Counted from the stretch's first letter, positions 23,561 to 36,327 are shown. The stretch is DNA of 64,000 nt from Dryococelus australis (GCA_029891345.1 CM056995.1:216446547-216510546), one strand, 5' to 3'. Numbers and translations: made by a program. The notes: a model not told the origin generated them from the sequence alone.

Positions 23561-24390
23561 TTCTACGAAATGACGCGGTATTGCAAGTGAAATGTTTAAA
23601 TTTATGGCTACTTAAGTTATTTGAAGTGTATTTTATACACTTTAAAGTAATTATTGGCGTAAAGATAATGTATTTGCTGCAACGCATAATTATATTGTCT
23701 CACGTGATAGGGGCAGCGGTCAAAACCAACGGTCCGTTGTTGTGGTTCCTTCATGCTTGTTGTTTGGCTTTGCTTGTGTGGAGTGGTTGCGAGGCAAACT
23801 ACAAATTTCGAAACTGGAAGTTGTTGTTTTTTAATATTTCTCATTTATTTTTCAGCTTATCTGCAGTCAGCATTGTTTTATTATAGGTCATATAGTGTTT
23901 CATTGTGTTGTAGTGATTTTGTGTAAAGTTATGAGTTGCGGCAAACTGCTTACAAATATTTAGCGTCAGGAGGTCATAATAAATCTCGCCGAAAGCATTT
24001 ATTCTTTAATTCGTCAATGAGAGATGAAACCGTGCAAAGTGAACGAACGAGTTGCAGAAATTATGAAAATTTCTCAACTGCAACTGTCCGGAGGTAAAAG
24101 TAAATGTGTTTTTACGACGTGTTTTCCCAAACAGTTTTTACGGTGTGTTTTCTCCACTTATCCCCAGTACGTTATTAAAGTAAATCGTTGAAAAAGAACA
24201 AGTAGAAATCGACAGTTAGAAACGTGATATTATAAACGGAAAGTTAAATAACAATAACGAAATAAATGAACGACAGCAGAAACGGGACATGAATATATTC
24301 ATGTGAGTTTACGAAGTATATGTTATATCCTTAGTTTGACAAATAATATTAAAAGTTATCTGTACCTATTTATCTACGCCATCTGTTTAA
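23561..24390. other. No gene recognised
   Basis: An open plus-strand frame at 23581-23886 is rich in Leu, Phe and Cys but has no known motif, and GC content is not raised. I do not call it a gene. Confidence 0.4.
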
Positions 24391-24681
24391 CCTTTCTTTC
24401 AAATCCGTCTTGATAACAAGTGCAAATTTGGCAGTCAATAATTATACGTTAATTTTACTCGTATTTATATCACTGTGTTGTTTTGTAATGTAGGCCTTAC
24501 CTCAAATACATCTGTACGTATATATTTACGCCCAGCCTTTCTTAAACCTGCCTTGGTAACAAACAAGTGGAAATGTGCCTGTCAATAATTATACATTAAT
24601 TTGACACATTTTCAAATCACTAGGTTATTTTGTAATGTGGGCCTAACCTCAAACTTGTGTTCATGTAATTATTCATCCCAA
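24391..24681. repeat. 145-bp tandem duplication
   Basis: Copy 1 at 24391-24535 and copy 2 at 24536-24681 share CCTTTCTT.AAA, GTCAATAATTATAC.TTAAT, TTTTGTAATGT.GGCCT and ACCTCAAA. They differ by substitutions and small indels, so the duplication is not recent. Confidence 0.75.
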
Positions 24682-27009
24682 GTTACAGTGTTAAGATTTA
24701 CTGTTGTTAACATAACATAAACGTCATAGTTTGATTCTACGCCAAAGGTGTTCCGACATTATAAACTACAAAATTTGAAGCTGGTTTTGTTAACTATAGC
24801 TATGCTTGTTGCTGACATTCATTCTTGATGCAGGCATTGTTTCATTTGGTAATGCTTGCCGTAAGAAAAATGATAAAGTATTTACAATTAATTGTCAACA
24901 GATATAGAATAGCCTAATTCCATGTTTGAATTTCGTAATGGATGTTCAACAAGAATATTTGCTACCTTTTGATAAATATCAACGAAGATAGTCTGCATTC
25001 TTGAGTAGGCCTAATTTTTTGTTATATCTGCCACGTTGGCCGCAAAAAATATTATAAGCATTGAAATTTAATGTGACTGTAAATTGCACGGCATAATCGA
25101 CACCCCAGACTCCCACAGCTCCTGTTTACTTGCGAATGTATGGTTTTTAAAGGTTAGATTACATTACGCAGTATAAGTGATAAATTAAGTATTTGTTAAG
25201 AAGCTGTATAAGCTCGCTTTCAATGAGGGTCGGACTACAATTGACATACCAAACACATTCACAGTTATAGCGATAAGCACAGTCAAAACACAAAAGCACA
25301 GTGGCCTGGCTACAATTGATATAATGATAATAATATTAGTTTGTTTATGTTGCTACATTGGTACCGAAGAAATTACGGTCTGTATATAGAGTTGGTGGCG
25401 GATTTTTTCAAAAATAAATATTTTCAATAGATCTGAGACATTTTTTAAATGATAAATTATTTACACTTGAATTTTTACCATAAATGGTACCTAAAAGCCT
25501 TACAAAACTTACGTGGTTATGATTGTCCAGAAATAAACAAAATAAAATATTTTCCCGAGGAATGAAGTCAAAATACGCAATAGATAAAAGTAATTTGCTT
25601 GTAAGTATTACTTTTATAATTTGTCCTTTACACTATCATTTTGCTGTCATTTGAGGATATGTATTGATCTTGCATTAATAATAAGACATTTATTTCAGTT
25701 TTGTGTGTGAACACATGAACCATTTTTTGTATGTACAGTAATTTTCTTGAAATACTTTTCTCATTTAAGTTTTCAGTTTTGCTGCAGTCATTGCAATGAA
25801 GGAACCACAACAATGATGAGAGTCCATGCACTTTCCCTGTAAAATTGGTTTCTTGAGGTCTGTGTAGGTTTAACAAAAAGTAAATGTCGCACCCATTTGG
25901 GTCACAAGAGACACCGGAAATGTGGCCATTATCGGATCGGCATATCACTTAGCTATAAATAATATACGATATTTTTAGAATTATTTTGTCCAAATGAAGG
26001 TAGTGCCAGTTACAAGCCTGGTATAACCTTCTGTTATCACTTCAATTCACAGTATAAATGTTGAGTACATTTTTGGAGAGTCTCAGAAGGGTACAAACAC
26101 AGAGTTACGGTGTCAAAAAGATGTACGTATACGTAAATACATTTGTTGATATGTTTGTATTTTAAGTGTAAATTATTTCTATTTTATACATACTTAATAG
26201 GCCTATGTTGAAATATATTTGTCTCCATTTATAAATGTACATATGCATGCACATATTTTATATATTTTACTTATTTATATATTATGTATTTTATATACTG
26301 CTACATTAGGTCCGTCACGTTAAGTTTATTAGCACCATCTACGTCTGTGCAATGGTGTACTCTTTGCTTGGCTCAGATACCCTCGTCTTTCCTTGCCCCT
26401 GCCTGCCCCTTTACCATTCGTGCGTCATTATTTTTTTATTTGTCGTGGTTGTTTATTTATGGCCTTGGACGGCCTCGCTCTACGCTTCAGACGTCTGCTA
26501 CATTACGCCGCTACCTTATGCCTGTAGGCTGTATATTTTTCTTGACGGCTTGGTTGCACTTCACTTCGGTCAGCTGAGGCCAAACACAGCTACAATGTTT
26601 TCGAGCTGGTTACTAGTCACGCTTCAAAGCGATGGGGCACTTAGAAAACGGTGAGTCGTGGGAAACGGTAAGTTTGCGGTACAGTTTTTAAATGTTTGGT
26701 AATTTGTGTGACAAGTGGTGTTGTACCTTAGGTGTCCAGTAGTGCTAGTCTATTTCAAAATCTGGATTTGGCTACCCTTCAAAATTATTTTTCGGCTTAA
26801 CTATGGTGCCGCGTTACTGCGTGTCATTTTTTAACGTGCCGTGTTGGTCTTTGTTACCGCTCAAGTTTAATATTTGTTGTTTCATGGTTTCCATGACTTA
26901 ATCGCTAGGGCGTTCATATTTAAATCATTTGTTGATTGTTTTATAAAGTTTTTGTCTATCGGAGCTTTGACATGACCCAAACGATTATATATTATGCATA
27001 TTTTTCTAT
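24682..27009. other. No gene recognised
   Basis: Open frames at 26284-26654 are hydrophobic and overlap in two frames without a known motif. The composition around 26330-26640 is less AT-rich than the flanks. Nothing firm can be assigned. Confidence 0.45.
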
Positions 27010-27185
27010 TGTATATTTTATAATATATATATATATATCATGTGTTATATACATCATATATGTTAAATGTTTTATATACATCATATATATTATATGTTTT
27101 ATATGTATTGTGTAAGTTACATGTTTTACACATATCGTATATGTTACATGTTTTATACCTATAATATGTATATACAATTTTTCAT
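27010..27185. repeat. Degenerate minisatellite, unit about 27-30 bp
   Basis: Roughly five units built on ATGTTTTATA(T/C)A(T/C)AT(A/C)(A/G)TATAT, starting in a TA run. On the minus strand it is translated as repeated 'KHVTYT' peptides, an artefact of the tandem structure. Confidence 0.7.
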
Positions 27186-27239
27186 TTACACACTTCATGG
27201 GTATTGTGCACTACAGTTATTATGATATTAGTTATAAAT

Positions 27240-27424
27240 GCCCCTCACTTAGGGATCAAAACATTTAGCCAGTCCTGAAAAGTAAACATTGATTTTAACA
27301 TGTGGCAATCATATGGCAGTCACATCGCAATGTTTGTTTACATGTGGTGGAAGGATACATAATGGGAAAGAAAGTATAACTTTAGCAGGGCTTTCAAAAG
27401 TGCTCATTTTATCGTGAACAGCGT
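27240..27424. mobile_element. GGCTGTTCAC MITE, short form, right end only
   Basis: Ends CTTTCAAAAGTGCTCATTTT followed by ATCGTGAACAGCGTA. The interior (CATCGCAATGTTTGTTT, GGTGGAAGGATACATAATG) resembles the short-form element at 29417-29654. The left terminus is degraded, so the start is approximate. Confidence 0.6.
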
Positions 27425-27720
27425 ATACAAAGACTATGGTGGCACCAAAATCATAAATGCTCAGGGCCTCTGAAGGTTGTAATCCGGTCCTGCTCTGAAG
27501 GCAAATGTCACGCCCCCTAGTGGCAGTTCTACATTGCGCTGCCTGAGAGTAAAAGTAACTTCGGTTCCGCGGTTATAAAGCGGCTCTGCCAGCTGCAGTG
27601 TTTTCATAGCGGAAAGCCTCCCGAGCTCTGGCAATATGCTTGACGCCCAGCCAGCGGGGCGGCGAGTGAGTCACACGTGTATGAGGTGTCCACGTGGTGC
27701 TTCCAGACAAACGGTGACAA
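27425..27720. other. GC-rich segment of unknown nature
   Basis: Clearly richer in G and C than 500 bp on either side, with a TATAAAG motif at 27574-27580 and CTGCCAGCTGCAGTG after it. Possible LTR or promoter remnant. No open frame of note. Confidence 0.35.
27574..27580 (+). promoter_or_regulatory. Possible TATA box
   Basis: TATAAAG set in GC-rich sequence with CAGTG about 20-25 bases downstream. Only the local motif supports it; there is no gene to which it can be tied. Confidence 0.2.
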
Positions 27721-28713
27721 CTGTAAGGCTAAGCTCATGATGGAAAAGTGTACGTTATGAACGTGTACGTATCAAAATTAACATAGGTATCAGAAGATTC
27801 ATAATGGTCATTGTGTACGTCAAGACTGTTTACTTACACTATTAACGTTGTTACATTTCAGTACAAATATCGAAATTATAAGAAAAAACATATGCCGACG
27901 TTCTCAACTTTGCAAATCAATTTTTAATAAAATCTTCTTCTTAAGCATACTCAACAAATTATTCATATATTTATTTTCTCATCCATTCAAACATGACATT
28001 TTTATTGCCATTCTTTAATCTTCTTATAATAATCATAAAACATTATTCAGATTCATACACAATAAAATTCATATTTCTTATGAAAAAAATTATAATTTCT
28101 TCGTAATAAAAAAATGTATTGCAGCAATTTCATTATATGAAATTATCAAACTATGTATATTACTAAACGTACTTCCATCCTTGGAGGCAGTGAGAATTGA
28201 TTAAAAAGAAAAGTTTTGTTCTATTTTGTATCAGCCTTACTTATGTTGTCTCATGTCCCATGATTGGCTCTCGTCTGACCATTACACACCTCTCCGCCAA
28301 TCAGCAATGACGAGGTGAGAGACGATCAGGATAGTTCTATGTTTAATAAACATTTAATTACTTTATACCCTCTAGAAAGAAATGAAAGTAACAAACATTA
28401 ATATTTAATACTGTGTAAAAACAAATGAACCTCTATGCTAATAACTATTAAAATAAACCAAATATTATACTGTTAATTCATATAGTAAAACGTAATTTGG
28501 AAAGATATCAAAATAAAGTGACAACATAAACAAGTATATTTTAATTATATATAATAATAATGTATATGCCTAAATGTAAATATAACCCAAAACCTGCAAT
28601 GTTACAGCATGAACTATCCCATAAAGAATAGCTACTATCATTTTGATACTTATACGTCCATGATGTACATTGTTATGTGGTTTGTGGTTTTCTTAACATG
28701 ATAATTCGTCTCA
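27721..28713. other. No gene recognised
   Basis: Very AT-rich except for a short island near 28245-28330. No coding or repeat assignment. Confidence 0.55.
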
Positions 28714-29143
28714 AAGGCTGTTCACAATAAAGTGAGCACTTTTGAAATCAACCTTAGAAAAAAGTCACTGGCCCTGCCTGCGTATATTTGAACGGGCACA
28801 CTGAGTGGCATGCGCCCAGTAAAGTTGGTAACGATGGAGGGAAAGTATCTTAACGTCAAATAAATAGTGTTAGGTAACCATTTGTGTAAACTGAAATTAT
28901 TTCTTTCCTTTGTTTTTTTTTTTTTTTTTTTTTTTTTCCGATGCGCCTAAGTAGAAGATTGAACAGATTTTAACATGTTTACTTTTGTAATAATTCCACA
29001 GTTTCACTTGACCAACGTATGAATAAAGTGATGAGGCTCAAGACAATGTTGATTTTAACATAAGACGGAGGAATACACACCGTGCGTACAAGTAGATCTT
29101 AAGCAGGGCTTTCAAAAGTGATCATTTTACCGTGAGTAATCTT
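28714..29143. mobile_element. GGCTGTTCAC MITE, long form
   Basis: Left end AAGGCTGTTCACAATAAAGT and right end CAAAAGTGATCATTTTACCG. The interior landmarks CCCTGCCTGCGTATATTTG, AGTAAAGTTGGTAACGATGG and GACCAACGTATGAATAAAG are intact. A T run of about 30 at 28912-28938 expands the interior. Confidence 0.85.
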
Positions 29144-29416
29144 ATAATAACACACGCCCCGCGTCCCAGACTTTTCCCATGGGTGTTACAATACGCAGAC
29201 CGAGGCGTCTCCACTGAGCTGTACCGTAAACTGGTACAGTGGCGTGTGGTGAAGTGTTTCAAGGTAAAATTATGCTTGTTCACCTCTGTACATTCTTGGT
29301 GCACGCAACAGGAGCCAGTAAATACCGTGCTGCCTAGGGAAACTGAATGTATTCTGACTACTCTCAAGCGAGCAGCAAGGGACCCATTAGACGCGTCATG
29401 CGGTGTCAGCTGACTA
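29144..29416. other. Unassigned spacer between two MITEs
   Basis: Moderate GC. Open on both strands for about 80-90 codons (29132-29413 plus, 29122-29367 minus) but partly inside the MITE end and with no motif. Confidence 0.35.
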
Positions 29417-29654
29417 TAGGCTGTTCATGGTAAAGTGAGCACTTTTTAAGGCCCTCCCAACATGCTTTACCCACGAATAAATATATCTTATTACAGTTTC
29501 GGAAATTACATTTTAAGGGTGGTGAAATGTATACGCTGTATTTATTGGTTACATTGCAATGTTTATATTTAAAAGCAGCAGGGAGATGGAGACAATATGA
29601 AAGGAAAAATTTAGAAGGGTCTTAAAAAGTGCTCACTTTGCCGTGAACAGCCTA
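29417..29654. mobile_element. GGCTGTTCAC MITE, short form
   Basis: Complete 238-bp version with TAGGCTGTTCATGGTAAAGT and CACTTTGCCGTGAACAGCCTA. It shares only the terminal 40 bp with the long form; the interior is different (ACATTGCAATGTTTATA), defining a subfamily also seen at 27240-27424 and perhaps at 40320-40556. Confidence 0.85.
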
Positions 29655-31830
29655 CAGCAATATTTTAGTAGTGGAAGGGTAAACTAGCAAGCAACCGTGT
29701 ACAGCACACAGCTAGCGCCATCTTACTTTGCAACAGTTTACTACATGCCACTGACCGGGGGTTATTTTGCACCTGCGGGTGTTTATAGATAGAGGGATTT
29801 ATTATTGTATCACAATGTGTTATTTTTATATAAAAGACTAAAGCTAGATTGCATTACTTATTTATTAGCCTTGAGTAAGCCCCAATTCTGAGCCAAGAGT
29901 GTTAAAAAACACAACAAATTCTTTTAGCGCACAAATGTTTACAGTGCATTCCTTTACAAGCTTCGCTGAACTACAGTGTTCCCTGCACCTATTCTATCAA
30001 GTTTCGCCTAGTACCAAGCCGAACATTCACAGAAACGATTAGCCGGAAAGTAGTAGTTCTCTCCAGTACTGTCAAAACATATCGCACCCTGAATCCCAGG
30101 ACTATCTCAACTCATGAAATATTTTTTTTGCAAATATTTTTGGTGTTGGGAGAAGTAAAATATCTGTCACTAGACAGTGAAATACTATCGGAAAATTATA
30201 ATTTATTTTATTCGACCTACGGCATATAAATCGGCGCTGCACTTCGAAAAGGCGAGTAAACATGAATATTTAATTTTTACACATACGAGTTTTTGTAAAT
30301 ATATTGAATGGTGTGCTGCTAGAAACTGACAGTGATTTATTCTTCAAATTCACGCGCTTATATGTCGTATTTTAAAAACATTTTCAAAAGGCAGAATAAT
30401 TTTACTCTCATTCACCGTATATGAGACATTATACGTTACGATAGCCTTACATTCAATGTGTGACATGTTGAAGTTAACGTCATTATTGGCCTGTGAAATA
30501 TATTTAAAAAGTAATCCAGTCAGACATACTCGTGATAATAGAAGCGTGATTACACAGTGTTGTTCCGGTTAAAAAAAGAACTAAGACCTGTCACCATTAT
30601 TGTATGGCCGACATAATAAGGAATCGCCTTCTATGGTTATCCTAAGTATTTTTGTTCGTCTCCTGGAGCTCAACTTATGGATAGCCCAAATGAAACAGTG
30701 GCAAACTCCTTAATAAGTAATTTACGCTTCACGGAGAATATACAGTATCAATTATGTCAACATGCTTATTCATTTATGTGAACAAATAGAGCGTATTCGC
30801 ATAATTGCCATTAAATTTAGTAATCTGTTTGTCTGGTTCTGTTTTCTGCATACTAACACCCTTTTAAAAAAAAACTCACCTAAAAATTGCGGGAACTGAG
30901 CTAGTTTTTACGGTTCCATGGAACAATATACAAGTTCAAAATCAGTACGGTAGAATAAATATTGATGAATGAAGAAAAGAAGAAAATTATCACGGTGTGC
31001 AGATTTTTGGGTAGGAAATTTCTGCTTCGGATGCATAGATTGTAGTTAAGAAGCGAAACCCGGATGCCCAAATATTTGTGTAAAGAGTTTGTGAAAAATT
31101 ACAACCATGTTGTACATAAATAATACAACACGGATATAAATTCGCCTGTCAGACAGACGCTGCAAGATTTCACGAGAAATCAAAAGCCGCGTAGGTGAAG
31201 TTGAATTTAAATTGAAATGTAGTGGATTCATCCCCATTCTCAATTAAGTCAATATGTTCTTCGATTATGAATGGTGATTTAACAATACAAATATGTTTCG
31301 GCCTTTTCTTACATCCCCAGAAGATTCAGCACTGTAGATACTCCAGTTTACGCAATGGCTGCTAGAGTGCTCGTTTTCCATCAAACCGCTATCCATAAAT
31401 GGCGTAAACTGTTTCTAATATATCTTTCATACTGCCACGGTATTGTGAACATGCCTTAACTCGACGGCCTGCCTGAACACGCCATCGCTCATGCGCACTA
31501 ATCAGGACAGCCAGTTACTGTAATCGGGACTCGCATTGCCCAAGCCCCGGTAAAGCAGGAATAGCCTCTACCAGCCAGGGAGCCAGTCCATGTTCGGGTT
31601 ATGCGACACCGATATGACGGCAATGCAGAGCAGCGGCCGAGATGGCAGTTACAAGAAGCCTGCTGTCCCGACAGTAGTAACTCGTCATACGTCATCAGCA
31701 TTCGGATACTTCTCAAGGTGGAACAATTACAATATACTAACGTGGCTCTCAGTAACGTAGTGGATGTCAACTTATAATGCACCCCCGACCTTATAGTAGT
31801 TTATTTTATATCCAGATATTTAATTATATA
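29655..31830. other. No gene recognised
   Basis: Mostly AT-rich. A less AT-rich block at 31430-31780 is open on the minus strand for 94 codons without a recognisable motif. No shared repeats noticed. Confidence 0.5.
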
Positions 31831-33025
31831 CACTGTTCAAAATTTTACCGCATATTTACGGAAAGTACCGGTAAAGAATAATCCAGAAATCGTCGTTAAA
31901 ATACGGGCACTCCGTAATGTAAATATAAGAATTCTTCGTATATTTTACGGAAATATTGGAATTAAATTAAAAAATACACGGGGGTGTTAAATTTTTTTAT
32001 TATCTATATCCTCTGATAAATAGTAACCGAAATCTTAACTCTAAAACTCACAATACTTGCGCGAACCACGAACCTCCATCGCAGTAGGCCGATGCGCTGT
32101 CCAATACACCACGACTACTACATAATACAGGAAGTGAATATTTGTGTGTTACAGGATTTTTTCTTCTGCCCGTCCTCCCACTTAGCTGTACCTCCTACTT
32201 GTTTCTGAGCGCTCTTACTTCGGAACGCACCTCGGAAACGTAATAAATGTAATTTTATTACTTTAAACCTAGTTTATGTTTATAACAAGGGCAGTATAGC
32301 ACGAAAGTTTTGAAACACTATGAAATTTCACTGGAATAAGTCCATATTGACAATAGGAACGCAAAAAAATAGAAACAAAACTTCCGCATACCTTCAAAAG
32401 CAGGTAAAAACTGGTGAAAATTTATCCAGGAGTGTCCGTAATTTCTCCGTAAAATTACGCGGACACATTGATTTTCGTAAACGGACTTTCCGTAAATTTC
32501 ACGAACCTCTCCGTTTATTTCCAGGTTATTTTTCTGTACTTTCCGTTTAAAATAAAAAGAGATAATGCAAATATCTTTAATTTTCGTTATGTGGGTGTTC
32601 TACCGTGTGTAAAAAATGATATTAAAAAAGTTAAAATAATTTGTACATAAGTGAGGTTAGAACCCGAGTCAACAAATTACCAGTCCACGACACATCTACA
32701 ACTCTCATTTGAAAATTACGGTACAACTTTCATATTTGATTATAGACACCTGGCGCTATTTTTAATGTTTGAAATAATAGGTCATAGTCGCGCGGATAAC
32801 CTTAACTGCCGCAGAAACGATAATTTTCTTGTTACAGTGGCGAAGAAAGCTTCGTGTAGATCGGCATTGTTCGTCCCCGTAACTCGAAGCCAAACGGAAT
32901 ACGGAGACTCCGTATTTCTTATTTACGGACTTAACTCCGTTTTTCGTCATTATGGTCTGCCTTTCCTTATATACACTGTACATTTCCGTAAAACATTCTG
33001 TAAATATACGGATATTTTGACAGTG
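31831..33025. mobile_element. 1.2-kb non-autonomous DNA transposon with CCGTAA repeats
   Basis: Terminal inverted repeats CACTGTTCAAAATTTTACCG and the mirror CCGTATATT-type/ATTTTGACAGTG, flanked by TA (31829-31830 and 33026-33027). TA duplications suggest a Tc1/mariner-type mobiliser. CCGTAA or TTACGG occurs more than ten times on both strands across the element, as expected of transposase-binding sites. A tRNA-like SINE lies inverted inside (31995-32112). The segment 32815-32930 is also found inverted at 41150-41235. No transposase. Confidence 0.75.
31995..32112 (-). repeat. tRNA-like SINE family 2, copy b
   Basis: On the minus strand: GTGGTGTATTGGACAGCGC, ATCGGCCTACTGCG, GGTTCGTGGTTCGCGC, then GTTAAGATTTCGGTTAC and ATCAGAGGATATAGATAA. 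It matches 3456-3600. It looks like part of the host transposon rather than a recent insertion, since both larger elements carry it. Confidence 0.6.
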
Positions 33026-33227
33026 TAGCCATGTAGTTACCTATAGCAGCTTATATATATTTAACCCACATGCTCCACCATCATGAAGTCCCCCAACTCA
33101 ACAAGTAGCTACGGTTTGACCATAATTTAAACAAAGCACAACAACACAAACTGACGTAGAATCAAAATCTGGGGGAAAACATGAGGGTTCCAATTTTTCA
33201 TTTCAACGTTACCACCGCCCTGAGTGG

Positions 33228-33490
33228 GGTGTGGAAGCGGAGGTGTAGTGGTTTGACTACTCGCCTCTTACCTAGGCGAACCGGTTTCGATTCCCATTGG
33301 GGTCGCTCCCGGAGTTTCACACGTGATAACCGTATCTATGACGAAGCCACTATTCGGCGGATTTTCTCTGAGATCTCCCGTTTCCCCCGCCCTTGTATTC
33401 TGGCGCTGCTATATACTCACCTCGCTTCACTCTCATCGGCTCTCAACACCCCGAATTGAAAAGTCGCCCGAATCTCTTCATTCTAATTTC
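33228..33490 (+). mobile_element. tRNA-derived SINE family 1, copy 5
   Basis: Head GGAGGTGTAGTGGTTTGAC and B box CCGGTTTCGATTCCC, then GGCGGATTTTCTC, CCTCGCTTCACTCTCATCGG and CCCGAATCTCTTCATTC. Full length but diverged. Confidence 0.85.
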
Positions 33491-33619
33491 CACCATTAAT
33501 AAATAAACTTACTTTGCATTATTACGACGATACCATTTATCAAATACTGGCTGTTATCCGCGTCTGCACCCTCGTGCAAAATTCAAACCTTAATTACAAT
33601 GACCAGCGTCTACTCAAAA

Positions 33620-33815
33620 GGTTGGTGGCATATTTTATATATTCCCTAAGAAACTGTAGGTTTGCCGGGATTAAAATTACCCTATGAGCTAATCCAGATT
33701 ATAATCTACACCTGCACCATATTTCATCCAAATCCGTCAAGCCGTTACGACGTAATTGAGTAGCAAACATACAAACTTTCGCATTTATAATATTATTAGG
33801 ATTAGGATGATTTAA
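33620..33815 (+). mobile_element. 3' tail of a non-LTR retrotransposon
   Basis: Shows the stereotyped ending of insect non-LTR elements: ATTTCATCCAAATCCGTCAA, GCCGTTACGACGTAATTGAG, AACATACAAACTTTCGC, then TATAATATTATTAGGATTAGGAT. The terminal AGGATT short repeat replaces poly-A. No reverse transcriptase is attached; it is a 5'-truncated insertion. Confidence 0.65.
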
Positions 33816-34513
33816 AACGATCAACAAACGAACCTACGATTCTAAAAATTGTCACTTTCTTTTACGCAGCAAACTCTGACTATTAATAATAAATTTATTT
33901 CTAAAATCTAAGAACTCTTATACCAGGCTGCTCTGAAGACATATAAAAAGGGCGTGAATGAAGAGAGGGAAGATATTTTAAAAACCTGAGGTCAGAATTG
34001 AGCAACTGTGGTTCCGTAACGAACAAACACGTTTATTAGGCATACAATCTTTTCTGTCGCTAACTAAGCGTGCAAACCCGATGTTGAATTCTCTCGATAT
34101 GTGTAAGGGTAAACTTAGAATAAGCCTTGTGAATTTTAAATAATTATCGCAACAGTGTTAAATCCTCTTTGAACGGAACATGTGTTTAAAAACTATATTG
34201 AAGCTCTCAGAGTGTAGAAATGTCAGTGTTTTCTTTTAGTTACTCTCCCTTTCAGTTCTGCAGGTGTGGTCGAGAGTTTCGAAGAGGGTATAAGACCTTC
34301 TTCAATTTGCGACATGTACACCGCTTTCATCGTCTTTTTCTGGACGCGTCGTTTGGAGTGGAGCCGACATGCACGTGGAAGTTTTTGGACTTTGCCAATT
34401 CCAGCGAAAAACTTGACAACATTTCAAACACGTTAACTTTTCACATGTAGCGCGGCTAGGAAGTTTCATATAATGACAGCACCAGGAGAGAGTTCACCTG
34501 ACGCTCAGAGATT
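33816..34513. other. No gene recognised
   Basis: An open plus-strand frame at 34220-34450 is Phe-, Arg- and His-rich without known motifs. Nothing else. Confidence 0.45.
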
Positions 34514-34932
34514 ATGGGCTGATCACTGTAAACAAAAAATTTCTGAAAGCCCTCTTTTACGATCTACTTGCATGCACATAGTTTATTCTTCGTTCATAAG
34601 AGAAATTAGCATTAACATATTCATTTTATTCATGCATCGGTTAAGTGAAATGTTGAAATATTAGGAAAGTAAATATTCTGATAATTTACTAAGTCACATG
34701 CTCACATGCTTTTAAAAAATCAATAATTAAAAGAAATGATTTCCTATTTACAAAATATTTCCCTAACGTTTTCAATACGACGTTAAGAACTGGAACTACT
34801 TTTTCTCCGTCGTCACCGACATTACTGGGCTGTGTCAGACAGAAAGTGTGCACGTTAGAATAAATGAACGTATCGGCAGTGACATTTCTCAAAGCGTAGG
34901 CTCCGAGTTTTCAGATTACAGTAAACAGTCTG
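34514..34932. mobile_element. GGCTGTTCAC MITE, old degenerate copy
   Basis: Recognisable from GGGCTGATCACTGTAAAC to CAGTAAACAGTCTGTG with interior AAAGCCCTCTTTTACGATC, TTTATTCATGCATCGGTTAA, CGTTAAGAACTGGAACTACT and CATTACTGGGC. It is the most diverged complete copy in the window. Confidence 0.65.
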
Positions 34933-35348
34933 TGCATTCATTCAGTTTTGTTCCACGATAAAGAGCGACACTGAAAAAACTAGAAAAAAGTTAACGTTCC
35001 ATAAATATTACTGTTTATATTTAAATTACAAAGGACGGCTAGCACTGACGTATCATTTAAAGAAGTATTGAATTTCAGAGGCAAGTAGATAGATTTGTTA
35101 ACATACATCGGGAAGGAACTTTCCAAACGGTGAGAAGTCGGAAAAGAGCTACATTATTTAATACACAGTGTATACACCATTATTAAAAATAACTTCTGTA
35201 GTCGAGTGGTGAAGGTTCGATTCTCGGCGGACGTGGGTACAATATCTTATTTCTCAGGAATAGGCATTTCGTCGATTCCCAGTAGCACTTTTAAAACTCG
35301 GACACCCTCTAGGTGGGCATCCATATTGTTATTACGGGTTCTTCATTA
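34933..35348. other. Unassigned, with a tRNA-like SINE scrap
   Basis: Near 35196-35240, GTAGTCGAGTGGTGAAGG is followed at once by a B-box-like GGTTCGATTCTCGGC. The spacing is too short for a functional tRNA head, so this is a deleted SINE-like relic at best. Confidence 0.35.
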
Positions 35349-35764
35349 TAGGCTGTTCAAGGTAATATGAGAACTTTTGAATGCCCTGTTTAAGATCTAC
35401 TTGTATACCCGTTGTGTATTCTTCCGCCTTATGTAAACTTAACATTGCCAAGCGCCTCATTACTTTATTCATGCGTCGGTCAAATGAAACTGTGAAATTA
35501 TTATGAAAGTAAATACTTTACAAATCTGCTCACGTTTACACTTCGATAAATTAAAAAACAAAGTGAAATAAATAATTTTAAGTTATCACAAATTGTTACC
35601 TAATAATTTCTCTGGACATTTAGATATGGAACTACTTTCCATCCATCGTTACCAACTTTAATGAACGAATTTCACTCAGTGCTCCCGTTAAACTGTATGC
35701 ATGCAGAGGGAGTGACTTTTTTTTAACGTTCATTTTAAAAGTTCTCTCTTAAATCGTGAACAGT

Positions 35765-35767
<3 letters not shown>
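35349..35767. mobile_element. GGCTGTTCAC MITE, long form
   Basis: Left end TAGGCTGTTCAAGGTAATAT and right end CTTAAATCGTGAACAGTCTT, which runs straight into a TA repeat. The interior landmarks are complete. Confidence 0.85.
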
Positions 35768-35826
<59 letters not shown>

Positions 35827-35848
35827 TGAGAGAGAGAGAGAGAAGGGG
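35768..35848. repeat. Compound TA / GA microsatellite
   Basis: A run of about 44 bp of TA followed by AG-rich sequence to about 35848, with a short G run inside. It sits exactly at the right border of a TA-targeting MITE. Confidence 0.9.
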
Positions 35849-36327
35849 GGGAGAGAGAGATACCGCAGTAGTTTCAGTTACGTCAGCAGCGAAAGAGTAG
35901 CAGTTCCGTGTCTTAAGACCTTATAAAAAAATTGATGACATATGAAATGTATATTTTGATGCACTTAAGAATTGTCGTAGTGGTAACACACTATCTAAAA
36001 TATTATTTTCTTCACGGAAATCTTACGGATATATAATTAATATACGGGAACGCGCTCCGTGGCGACATGAAACAGAGCTGAGCTCCGCACAAACAAAACA
36101 CGCAACATTTATGTACTTCCTACATCTTTGGGTTTCCGAAACGAAGAATGATGGAGTTGCACACAACTTTCTTCACAACCAGAAACTAGTAACTATAAAA
36201 TTATAGTTTCTGCAGCAGTCAGGTTGTCCACGTGACTTACACGTGTTCTTTCTAACATCAGGAAGTAGCACTAGCCACCAGCAACAGTTGGCAACACTAC
36301 AAACACACCAACATTACTAGACAATGT
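35849..36327. other. No gene recognised
   Basis: Nothing assigned. Confidence 0.5.

Noticed and set aside
23735..25815. Shared GTTGTGGTTCCTTCAT at 23737 and inverted near 25800
   Set aside because: The match is about 20 bp with no extension; probably chance or an unresolvable scrap.
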